Part shown: positions 1 through 10,673 of the stretch, in pieces
Numbering within the stretch: position 1 is the stretch's first letter
How the letters are laid out: each line of letters starts with the position of its first letter
DNA from: Drosophila pseudoobscura
Lineage: Eukaryota > Arthropoda > Insecta > Diptera > Drosophilidae
Reading direction: 5' to 3'
Length of the DNA: 64,000 nt
NCBI RefSeq assembly: GCF_009870125.1
Contig: NC_046680.1
Coordinates: 8,370,001-8,434,000 of the forward strand
Notes under the pieces: generated by a model
What the model was told of the DNA's origin: nothing
Seen by the model: the letters and a program-made list of their open reading frames with translations, nothing else
Database searches by the model: none
Position numbers and translations under genes: made by a program

Positions 1-1461
1 GTCTGCATCGCCAGGGGATGGGGCTGGACCTGGAGCTGCAGCTGTGGCTGTGGCTGTGGCTGGAGCCTCCGCCTCATCTTTGTAGAACCATCTTCGTAGC
101 TGGATCTCGCCTCGACTCTCGACTCTCGCCAATTCTCCGCCCATTCACGTTCCCCTGTCTCACGTTCTGACCGCGAGCATTTCGATTCCGCAAATGGTGC
201 CCGGGACCCCGATAGCATATGGCTCAGCCAGCGCCAGGAAATAACTTACTTTTGTGCAGCCCAGCCCACAAGCTGGAGACGGGGATCCATATGCGAAATA
301 TAATTGGATACGCCAAAAATGGTTAGAAATACTCAATTAGACTCTGGGAATCCTTCACTGAAATCGCGAAGAATTGCTAAGAAGCATATTTTCCAGAGTC
401 CCACGCACATCTCTAATGGAAAAAGAGATCTGTAGATTGCAAATAGCACTTTAAATTGATATTTGAGAGGATAGATGATTGTTGAGAAATGGTTTTTAAA
501 GTATTTTGTTTATATTTAAATACCACATTCAAAGATGAATTATAAATTGGTAATGAATTCTACCACGGTATACAGAATTTCCTACCGATTTTAACCCGTA
601 GAAACAGCAATTTGAACATTTTGTGTGTTAGTGGGTGTTACAATGCCAGCAGGACGAAAGGGAGCAAGCATAAAAAATGCGAAATCCAACAAAATAACGA
701 AAATGTGCGTGTGAGCATGTCGTAATTGGGGGAATCTCAATCACAAGAGGCGCAAGATTAATAAAACCACAACTATGTCTAGCATTTACTTCTACTTTAC
801 AGCCAAATATCGAAAATTTCGCTCTCCCGAAAATTATTCTTAATGGAAGGGGGGGAAATTCTGGGAACAGTCAGTATATTCTCCGATGCCCTATACTCCT
901 ACTTGGTGTATCTTCAATTGAACCTTCATTGCCTTCTCGCGATGCTCAGAATTAGTCCGAATCATGGTTAATATAATAATTATCTATTAACTCAGATGCC
1001 CGCATTCCCTACCATACTCGCCTACGTTCCTCCCCCAAGAACGATCTCAAAAGTTGAACAAAAATACTGCCTCCTCGAAAGATATAAATTGAAAATGATA
1101 AAACAATATTGAGACTAATATTTGTTAATGAACCCGCAGATGGCAATTCACTGGGAAAGAAGCACAGACATACATATGGGGTGATGGGGATGCCGAGGTT
1201 TGGGCAAGCGGAGGAACAATAATCGATTGAAATCAGAGTGTAAATTGCCGGTCGATGGCAATTGCCAAGGCCAAAGCTGTTGCCAATCAGTGGAGAGCAC
1301 AAATGGCAGGCACTTAATTGTCTCAACCAGATACATCAATAGATACAGATACAGATACTCGTACTGCTGCAGCGATAGAGATGCCATAACTCCGGCGACT
1401 GGTCAAGTGTGAGTGAGCATGGCGGCTCTTTGCGGTTCATTAAGTTAATTAAACGCACACA

Positions 1462-1507
1462 GATGGACATGGACATGGACGTGGACGTGGACATGGACAT
1501 GGACACA
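1462..1507. repeat. Hexamer tandem repeat (GGACAT / GTGGAC)
   Basis: About seven units of GGACAT and its one-base variant GGACGT run head to tail, next to a TTAATTAA site. No coding frame supports it as protein sequence. Confidence 0.75.
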
Positions 1508-1904
1508 ACGCAATTGGAGTTACAGCCATCATCATTAAAAACCGAATTGAATCGAATCGAACCGAACCGAATGGAGAGGGGCAACTGGAACTCCAGCTGA
1601 GGCTGACCAATAAAGTTGTACCCCATTAGCGGCTGTATCTATTGTATCTACTGTACACACATCCAGAGGGAGTGGGAGTGGGAGTTGGAGTCGGAGCGTG
1701 TGAGCGAAGGCTGATCTGATGACTGGCAGTACCCCCGATGGACCGAACCGCCAACCCATCCGTTGGCTAATTAAAACAATTGCGCTAAAATGCGTTCAGC
1801 GTCACTTCAAATGCTGCAAATCAAAATCGAAACACAACCCGCTCCCCCATCGTCATCCATCTTGGCCAAGTCTTGGATCATTAAAGCCAATTACAATTAA
1901 CAAT

Positions 1905-1936
1905 TGAGTGCGAGTGCGAGTGCGAGTCCGAGTGGG
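1905..1936. repeat. GAGTGC hexamer repeat
   Basis: Four to five copies of GAGTGC, the last degraded to GAGTCC and GAGTGG. Short simple-sequence repeat in non-coding DNA. Confidence 0.65.
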
Positions 1937-2213
1937 AATTGTCGAGCGTTTGGCGGATTTTGCAATTGTATTTCAATGTTCAGGCCTCCGTCTAAGCGTT
2001 AATTAATTGCATTCGGCCAAAGAGCTAAAGTTGTATCTGTATCTGGCACTCGCACTCGCACACGGCCCCGTCCGCGCCGCATTTCAGCTTAATTATTGCG
2101 TGCTCTCAACACTTTTGCTGGCCCGCTGGCTGGGACTGGGGCTGGGGCTGGGGCTGAGAAAACAAAAATATTTATTTATCGCTACTTGCTGGCGAGTATT
2201 TAATTGTGCTTAG

Positions 2214-2276
2214 CTGCTTGTTAGTTAGCCACTTAGTTAGCCAGTTAGTTAGTCGGTTAGTCAGTGAGTTAGTTGG
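2214..2276. repeat. TTAG-based imperfect tandem repeat
   Basis: Repeated TTAGTTAG blocks separated by short spacers (GCCAC, GCCAG, TCGG, TCAGTGAG). The blocks recur at roughly 16-17 base spacing. Non-coding and without known function. Confidence 0.65.
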
Positions 2277-3691
2277 CGAAACAATGGCATTTCTGCATCT
2301 CCAGTGCTCCAGGGGAGGCTCACAGGCATTTAACGTTTGTCGAGTGCCGGGGCCGGAAATCGCCAGTTAATGAATGAACCCATAGACAATCCATCAGAGA
2401 AATCCGCCATCGTTCCCATGGGGGAAATTGGTGAAAATTCAGTGAAATGAGGGTGGAAAAATGGTTTTCAACGAGAGTTTAGTTATTTATATAAATTATT
2501 TGTATCCAAGGCAGGAATTGATCCACTTCTGATCCACTTTTTAGCGTGTGAATTCTCAGGTAAACCCAAAAGGAAGTCCACATTTTATGGAAATAATGGA
2601 GGTGGAGTTTTTCAAGATTTCTATATCTGATTTGATTACTTTTATATAAGTAGGTTTCACTTTTAGAAGTACTATTTCTGATTTAGTGTATGGTGTATGT
2701 ATTTCCCTCTATTATATACAAAATTCCTGTCGTCGTCCGATCCTTTATTCATACTCAGAAGCGAGTGAGCCGGGGGTGGGTGTTCAGGGGAATTTTGATT
2801 ATTTTTGAAAGTATGTTTCATCGTTTGAAAGATTTATTTTCCCTTAAAAAATGTAACCATTATTGCACCCCATTATAAAGCTTTTTAAAAGCGAACAGCT
2901 CCACAGATAAAATATCTTTAGAACTCCTTTATTTCTGTGCATTTCAAAAAATTATTTACCCCCACCCGAAGGAATCCATTCGAATTTTGTGCAATTATTT
3001 CATGCCATACTGTTGGTCGTACGGGGAATAACTTAGCAGCCAAATTGAATCAATTATTCATTGATTACGTATGGCATGCCACAAGAGTCAGAAGTGGCAA
3101 AGCAGAAACGACCAAAATCATTACCGACAAACAATCCTAATTACGAAGGAACTACGAAATTTTTGCAGCAATTACCCCGATTTCCTGCCCTCCAAACGAG
3201 GCACCTGCGCAAATAAATAATAATCGAAGAGACGGAGAACCGACCAATAAGTTGCAGCAGTCATAACTACTTATAAGGCAATCATCAGGGGAAATATTTG
3301 AGAAATTCTGTGGAAGCATTTTTAAATAATTTCCATTAGCCGGGATTCGCCTCGATGTGTGTGCCATATATCATCATTATCAGGGCTGGAACCATTGCCT
3401 GCTGCCTGCTGATGACTTTGCACATGTGAGGCATGCGATGAGAGATCCCTCCACACCACGGATTACTGTAGTTACAACCAAACCGAACGAATCAACCTCA
3501 ATATGTCGACGACTTTGTAGGCGAACGGACCATGGAATGGATGGATGGATGCCCTGGTCTGGTGTGGCTTAGAGTTTGGAGTGTGGAGTGGACAACCGCA
3601 ATGAGCTGCCATTTTACACGCAGACCCGACCCGACCCGGCCAGCGCTAATGACCAAAATGCGAGAAGGCGAATAACGAATAACGAGAAACG

Positions 3692-3724
3692 AAAAACCAA
3701 AACCAAAACCAAAACCAAAAATCC
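3692..3724. repeat. AACCAA hexamer repeat
   Basis: Five near-perfect AAAACC/ACCAAA units, purely A and C on the plus strand. Confidence 0.65.
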
Positions 3725-3820
3725 CACGAAAAGGGCCCAACAGCAAAAGGTGGCAATTAAAATCGAATGAGCGCCGAAGCTTCCATGTTGAGCACTAATG
3801 GGTGTCGGCCAACTGGATTG

Positions 3821-3885
3821 GGACTGGCTCTGGACTTGGTCTTGGTCTTGGACTTGGAATTGGTCTTGGTCTTGGAGTGGGTCTC
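3821..3885. repeat. Degenerate TTGGTC / TTGGAC hexamer repeat
   Basis: A run of hexamers of the form TTGGTC, TTGGAC and TTGGAA over 60 bases. It lies just before the candidate Polycomb response element. Confidence 0.6.
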
Positions 3886-3954
3886 TGAGGCGGCGATGGA
3901 GATGGAGATGGGCCCTGCCTGGTTGAGTGTGGTGTGGAAAATGTGTAGAATTGT

Positions 3955-4145
3955 TTTAATGGCCGACAATATGGCCGACTCAAAGAGAGGGACAGAGAGT
4001 GAGCGAGAAAGGGACAAAGAGAGAGAGAGAGAGAGAGACTAATGCAGCTTCGTCAGAAATCGAGCATAAAATATTTTTAATTAAAAACTATTTTTCTCCT
4101 TCTTCTTTTTGTCTTCTATCGTTTGCCGGAGAATTGCCATTTCCT
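3955..4145. promoter_or_regulatory. Candidate Polycomb response element (Pho-type plus GAGA sites)
   Basis: Two ATGGCCGAC copies, twelve bases apart (3959 and 3971), give minus-strand GCCAT cores, the Pleiohomeotic core motif. Immediately downstream is a purine tract (3984-4039) ending in a (GA)n run suited to GAGA factor and CLAMP. A third GCCAT is at 4136-4140. Clustering of Pho cores with GAGA repeats is typical of fly PREs. Placement in the presumed en-tou interval makes this plausible, but it is a motif-based inference only. Confidence 0.3.
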
Positions 4146-5122
4146 TTTTCCCCTACGCATAAATCAAGTGGCCTCCCAGTCCCCAGTGCCGGCTGCAATT
4201 TCTCTAGAATTACAGAGACAATTACACATGAAACGAGCTAAGCCGCCAACGCCCAAGCCCAAGCCGAAGCCTCAGTCCCAGCCCAGATTGGAGATGGACG
4301 TTGGACGTTGAAAGATGGAGATGAAAGATTGAGAGTCTCTGACACCAACCGCATCATCATGATTTGTGTGTGCGGCTTAAATAGTGCGAACGGAAATCAT
4401 GATTAGCCGGGCCATTAAAGCCACAGTTTCTATCACATTCCCCCACCCATTCCCAATTTGCCATGGCCCGAAACTCGGATGAGTGGCAATTGGGGGACCC
4501 CGAACCCAGGCCCCAGACCAGTCCTTTCCAGTCTTTTGACCCTGTGGGCCGCCATCTGGTGGGGTTCCTTTTTTGGGACCCACAAAGCCTGATGTTTTCA
4601 TTTCCCGATAAAGCAGGCAAACCACTACGCCCCGAGCCGTAGATGGCACGGACCTTACTCAACCCAACCCAACGCACGCCAAGATGGAAACGGAGACCAA
4701 GATGGAGTTGCACTCGGATCACACTCCATGCTGCCGCCTCCGGGCTGCAGGGCAAGGAGGCTGGCTGCAGTTGTAGCAAATTAAAAAAATGCAAATGTTG
4801 CACGTTGTTCAGCCAGACAACAAACAGCAGCAGCAGCAGCACTAAAAGCAGCAGCAGCAGCAACTGTTTACCAACTTTATAGACTGACTTCTGCCTGGTA
4901 GCTCACAATCGTGTTCATGTGTCACCAATATGATGTCGTTGTCCAGACCCCAGTCGCAGACACAGACCCAGACCCAGAGCCAGGTTCAGGTCCAAGTCCA
5001 AGTCCGACGATCGAGACGAAGCGATAATAGAGACTGAGAGAGGAGACAGAGAATGTTGGGCGGAGGACCAGGCGGGACAAGCAACTGCCATGTCAGGCTG
5101 CCCGGCACAGATGGCATCATCA

Positions 5123-5158
5123 GCATCATCGTCGCCGTCGCCGTCGCCGTCGTCGTCT
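5123..5158. repeat. GTCGCC / GTC trinucleotide-type repeat
   Basis: GTCGCC repeated with a GTCGTC tail. GC-rich simple repeat in otherwise non-coding DNA. Confidence 0.6.
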
Positions 5159-6899
5159 GTAGCCATCGATCCGATCCCTCCTCCTCGCTGAGGCAACTTC
5201 TGGGGCCTGCTGTTCGCTCTGTCTCTTTCTACCCTTCTGGAACATATCAACATGGCTGGAAGGTCCATTGTAGGGAGGGCGCTGGGATTGGTGTCCAAAA
5301 GTAAGGGTATAACGAAAACATATGTAAATCAATCAATAGAAAATATATTGGCGTTCATCCGTTTGAGCCGCACAAACATTCAGAAAATATTACTACACAA
5401 ATTTTGCAACAAAAACACAAATCGGAGTTTTTGAGAATCAAACAATTGCAAAATTAGGTGCCCATTGGAAAGCAGAAGCGATCTGTATATCGCGGAATAA
5501 CAACTTTGGAGAACTTTGGAATAACAACGTTTGAATGCTATAGAGGACATAAATGCAGTGTAAAACCGTTAAGATGTGTCTGGATCTAGAGGCACTCTTC
5601 CTTGGGGCCAATCTATGCAGCGATCATGCAGTCCCAGGCTAACGCGGAATAGATCGATTGCATTGATGTGACTCAGGATCAGGTGGCGAGTGGACTGCGG
5701 CGCAACAATCCAGGAGGAGCAGGGGTTCCTTCAGTAGCTCCGTCGCTTGCAGAAGGCAGGTGCCAGCTAATCACACGAACGTCAACAATGATCCCAGTGA
5801 TCTCAGCCCTACTTCTCCAACAATGCTTTGCCAAGGGCTATTCGAACAGCAGTAGTTCGTGCTTTATTGGAGCTTTATTGGGTGCGTGTATTGGAGAACA
5901 GTGACATAGTTCTCTGTGGTAAACAAGGGCCCCAAAGTGTAGGCCAAAAGTATAGTATCTCATCGTAAAAAGAACTATCAGTATTACGAAATTTCGGCCA
6001 TCTCAAACTGCAACATGGATAAACCATTCCTTTGGCTTTGGCTCTCACGCAAAATGGTTCCCAATCCCAATCTAGAGTTCGTTGCCAGGCTTCCGGCAGA
6101 GGTGAAAGTGCCCCGCTCCTCCATCTATTCGCCTGGACCGGCTCCTTCTCGTCGTCCTCAGTGTGTCCTCGATGAGCTTGTACTCCCCCCGTTTAAGGGT
6201 CGCGATATCATGCTTCTTAGTCTCCCAATAGTTTATTAAGTTTCTTTTTTAACGATCTTCTGTGGAACCATTTTAGAGAGCACCCAGCTGCCTCATTGAG
6301 CTGTCATTAATTTCCTACGCCGCATGAATATTCATGAATTATAGAGGTATTCTTTTTGTTTTTTCATATGAGTATGGGATGGATGCATGGATGATATTGT
6401 TTCCTCTGTGGCTTCGCTTTTTGGTAAAGCAATTTGTGTCTTAATTAATGTCCCAATCAAGACTCTCTCTCCCATCCCCTCCCCTCCCTCCCCTTCCCCT
6501 CACTGCGCTCCACGACTGGCTGCAAGCCTCGTAAAAATCTCCATTTTGGGCAACGGACCCAAGTCGGGGGCTGGCTGCTTTCATATGTATTTATGCATAT
6601 GTATATATATTGTATATTGGATACATAGCAGGGGGAGGCGGGGGAAGGTGGATGCAACGGCAGCAAACTCGTTTCGTTGCAGGGCACTAAATTAGTTGGC
6701 TCTTCGCGGTCCGAGACCCAACTGCAGATCCACAAAGAGTTTTCAATACAATTTCGTTTGGTTGGCTGGCTCGTCCGTTCGTTCTTAATTTCGATGGAGT
6801 CAATTTTATTGCCTTTAGCAGCAGCCAGAGACAGGGACTGGGACAGGAATAGGGCCCTGTCAGGTAGCCCCGCTAAGTAGTCGCCATCGCGTTTGGAAC

Positions 6900-6938
6900 T
6901 GGAGTCCAAGCCCAAGTCCAAGTCCAAGTCCAAGTCTG
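6900..6938. repeat. AAGTCC hexamer repeat
   Basis: Five AAGTCC/AAGCCC units in tandem. Simple repeat. Confidence 0.65.
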
Positions 6939-8030
6939 TCGTCTGGGGCCGAAGCCCCAGTTAATTTGGTCATCTTCCATGATGTTTTGATAATGTGGCG
7001 GGAGCTGGAGCTACGACCTGGACCCAATCTCTGTGTCGTGGTCCTACGCTGCATGCCCCTCTTCTTTTTGTTCGTCTCTCTTCTGGGTTCTTGGTTCTGG
7101 GCTGCGCACGAAATTCTTGTCGCCGCGAATAATTACATAAATCAGCGATTTTTAAAGCGTTTCGAGTTTCAAACTGTCAATGCCTCAGAATGTTGCAGCC
7201 ACAGGCAGTAGGGAAAATACTCGTATACCTATACGACGAATAATCTTGTGGTCGGCTTCTTTTTGGGGGCATTGATTGCTGCGGGGGATTACGCTCTAAA
7301 ATATTAACACCTTCTGTTCCCACACGAAATTTGGATTTTTATGCTGTTTCCCAGTAAAACCAAATCACACCTACGTAAAAAAGAGTAGCACCACGAAACC
7401 CTTTTGCCAATCTGTCAGCAATTCAAAAAGTGTTCGAAATGGAAAGATTTATGGCATAGAGATTTATAGTTTAAAGTGATCGAAGGTCCGAAAGCCCAAA
7501 AGTATAAAATCTAGATTTATTTATTCATAATTGAATGATTTGAAGACTTGATTTGGTTGAGGGAATAACGAAAGCTAAAGCCCAATGCCCAAGGCCCATG
7601 GTTAAAGCCACTCAGAAAGCGTTCAATAGCAGCGGATGGTCGGATGACTTCAGGAGATCTCCATCTCCTCCCATCCGACAGTTGCGGTGGGTTTTTGATG
7701 CGCTTGCACAAAAGCCAAAGTATGTGCAGATTGCAGCCCTGCAGTTCTTTTTGATTATGGGCCCTGTCACAGCCAACGGAGCAGTGCATTTGCATGGCCC
7801 AATGGAACGGTAAATGGTAAGGCCAATGGCCAGGCTCAAGCTTGCGGTTTGCTGCAACTCCAACTGCAGGTAGGCTCACTCATCTGTCGATCCAATCGGT
7901 TGGAGAGATGGAGCGTGTCAGGCAGGCAGGCAGGCTGGCTGCCACCTTGGCACGAGATGCATCTTCCCAAAAAAAATGAGTTAATAGCTTTCCGGTGCAA
8001 TGCAGGGACTCCATAGAAATAAGAACACAC

Positions 8031-10516
8031 GCTTTTGTTGTTTTTTGTTTTTTATACGGTTTACTTTACTTATATTTTGTTTCCTTGTGCACGAAAGAGT
8101 CGAAAATGAATGCCCCACCATAATTTCATATATAAATTTTGTAAATTTTCTTTTGTTTTTCTTTTAATTTAATGTTGCTTTAGTGTGCGTGTAGTGTGTG
8201 TGTATTTGTGTGAGTGTGTGTGTATATGTAGGAGGCTTAGTTATCGTTTAATATTTGTTAATGATTAAGTACGTTCACATATGCATTGGATAGGGATACA
8301 ATATACTGTATGTACCTATAATTTTAAAATATATTTCTATATATACTATATATCTGTATCACCACAAACACATAAATAAATACAAATCGGAATACAAATA
8401 GATATTGCTACTCCAATATATTAGCTTCTCCGTTAATTATCGCTTAGGGAAGTGACACAACTGTATGAATGCCAATAACATGCTGGGACCAGGACTTGTT
8501 CTGGTTCTGCGGTTCTGCTTCTCGATTGGACTTTAATCTTAAGTATATATCATATATAGACTTATTTACAAGCATTGGTTAGGGGTTAGGGGGCGGGGCC
8601 ATCGCTTCCTATTTACACAAGCAACTCATTGCAAATGCTGCCCCATCTCTCCATATCATATTGAACTTTACACAAAAAATCTATAATGGCTGTATGTATA
8701 TCCACACAACTGCACTGCCTGCCTAATCGATTGTGCAGTTGTGTCTGTATCTTGTATCTTGTATCTTGTAGGTAGTTATTGTTGAGGTTTTCTGTCTGGT
8801 CTGTCTGCTATGGGTTCTGTTTCGATTCGGTTCTATTTGTATTGTTTAAGCGGGAAAACGTTTGCAAAAAACTATCTGTTCCTCCCGATATACTCGTACT
8901 TAAAGGTACTTGCATTTATTCCTTTCGCTCTCCTCTTCTTTCGCTCTCCTCTCCGTCCGTTCAACAGTTTCGTTTTCAATTTCATTCAATTATTGTGCTG
9001 CACTGCAAATGAGTTTGATTTATTCAAAAATGTTTTTTTGTAATTCGTGTAAATATGATTGATTTTTGCTAACTTGTCTGTGTGTATTCTGTGTACATAC
9101 TATACTATACTACATATATAGTAAATGTATATTTAACATTTATAATTCTCATAATGCTGCCCCAACAACGGCTAGGGACTACACTTTAGGCGCGTGCAAA
9201 TATTGTTTTTGGATATAGACTATCTACAGCTAAAACTTGCATTTGCATCTGCATTCTGCCCCTCACGATTCTACGTCTAATCGGTTAATCTCAATTCTCG
9301 TTTCTCGTCTCTGGAGTTGCGCTTAAATCCCGCTAGGATATGTCCAACAAAGGGTCTCCGTCTCTCGCTCCCGCCATTCAACATCATTTGATTAATATTT
9401 AACTTTTGTTTGTATTTGAATTACGTTTTTCGTTTTGCAATTTGCGTGTTGAGATTTGCCAAAAGTTGCGATTAAAAATGCCAACTACATTGTGGAAAAT
9501 TTACACAGAGAATATAATTTAATACATTCAATTTAATTTAATTGTATGTTGCCTTCGTTTCACATTCATTTACAACTCTCGATCTGTGCCACGTACTGCC
9601 ATCCCTTTTGAGTATATTTGAGTCCGCTCCGCTGCCAGATTAAGGCTCTCTCTAGTTAATATTAATGTTAATTTTAATGCTAGTATATAGGTATGTGTAT
9701 ATATGTTTAAATACAATTGTCGGAGTGGCTATAAGTACAATACAGTACAGTACAATACACGTTAAAACTTAAATGAGCGCTTCGTTGATGTCAGCTTTAA
9801 ACATAAAACATTACAGATACAAATACAATTACAATTACAGTTACAATTACAATTTAAATTAAGAGTTAAAATTATTACGTTTTAGAATTGTGTAAAACAA
9901 AGCGAGACGCAGAGCTGCACAGAGTGCACAAAATACTGTTCGAATGATGGATCGATTGATTGATTGATGGGGGGCTGGTTTTTTCTGGGGCGACATAGTT
10001 TCATTTTGTACGTTCATTTTGTCAGAGAGTCGCGTCTGTACTGTGGATGGCTTCTTAAACGATTTTAGCTATATGTAGGAGCTGCTCGATTATGTTGGCT
10101 AATAGTTACGGTTTACACTGCTTCACTGTTTTGTTTCCTTGCTTTCGTGGATGCTTAATCAACTAGATACAATTTTTGCTGGCACGCGCTTGTTCGCCTG
10201 GCTACTGGGGAGGACATTCGAGGCTCTCTTGCAAGTCTCGTCAACGAACAGCGTAGGACGTGGGCTATATATATATATATATCTAATCGTACTATATATA
10301 AATATAATAATGCTTCTTGTGTGTGTTTGCTTGTATCGGCTATCCCTCTATAATTATATACAATTGTATGCCTCCCACTCATCCTTCTCTGCTCTAGTCC
10401 TAATCTCTTGGCCAAAATTGTGCTGCTTCGGCGGTTGTTTCCGCCGCTGGTATCACTATTTCTATGGGATCCGGTGTGGAGCTGTCGCTGGTGGCAAGCT
10501 GGAGCTGCGGATACGA
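8031..10516 (-). other. tou: Probable tou 3' UTR and downstream flank
   Basis: Composition shifts to AT-rich, low-complexity sequence with TATATA and TTTGT stretches, as in Drosophila 3' UTRs, and no coding frame is present. Minus-strand AATAAA signals (TTTATT on plus) are at 9019-9024 and 8915-8920, and a double one lies further away at 7516-7525, so the transcript could end near 9.0 or 8.9 kb, or later. Two minus-strand TGTAAATA Pumilio-type elements are at 8563-8570 and 8610-8617. The real 3' end cannot be fixed from sequence alone. Confidence 0.45.
9019..9024 (-). terminator. tou: Candidate poly(A) signal AATAAA for tou
   Basis: Canonical AATAAA on the minus strand, about 1.5 kb past the tou stop codon. 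A second copy is at 8915-8920. Use is inferred. Confidence 0.3.
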
Positions 10517-10673
10517 TCAGGAGTGCTTCTCGGTCATCTCTGCCCAGCGGGACTCGAAGAACTTGCGCATGCCGTGCCCCGCCTTTCCCACAGGCGAATC
10601 ATCCTCGTTGAACATTTCACAGTTGTCGAAGATCTGTCGCACATCCACGCAAAAGTCCTCGCGTGCCTTGTAG
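10517..10673 (-). CDS. tou: tou coding exon 16, bromodomain second half and stop
   Basis: Encodes [20 protein letters not shown] and [20 protein letters not shown], with the acetyl-lysine-anchoring Asn in MFNEDD. Ends EMTEKHS and TGA at 10519-10517. The frame stays open for 38 more codons after this TGA. Confidence 0.95.

Larger units (their letters stand above)
1314..2096. promoter_or_regulatory. Cluster of homeodomain-type TAATTA/TTAATT sites
   Basis: Within about 780 bases there are TTAATTG at 1314-1320, TTAATTAA at 1445-1452, TAATTAA at 1768-1774, AATTAC/AATTAA at 1889-1900, a TTAATTAATTG compound site at 1999-2009 and TTAATTATTG at 2089-2098. These match the generic Antennapedia/Engrailed-class homeodomain core. 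The surrounding DNA is not uniformly AT-rich, so the sites stand out. Enhancer function is an inference. Confidence 0.3.
1..8030. other. Gene-free stretch, presumed engrailed-toutatis intergenic regulatory DNA
   Basis: No open reading frame here has a protein-like composition over a useful length, and no convincing splice-joined exons were found on either strand. The stretch is a patchwork of AT-rich sequence, homeodomain-type TAATTA sites, GA-rich tracts and short tandem repeats. From established knowledge, tou is transcribed toward the invected-engrailed Polycomb domain in D. melanogaster, and its 3' flank is en regulatory DNA. The homology of this stretch is inferred from that gene order and was not seen directly, because en itself is outside the window. 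Two ATG-initiated reading frames near 5.67-6.24 kb remain unexplained. Confidence 0.45.
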
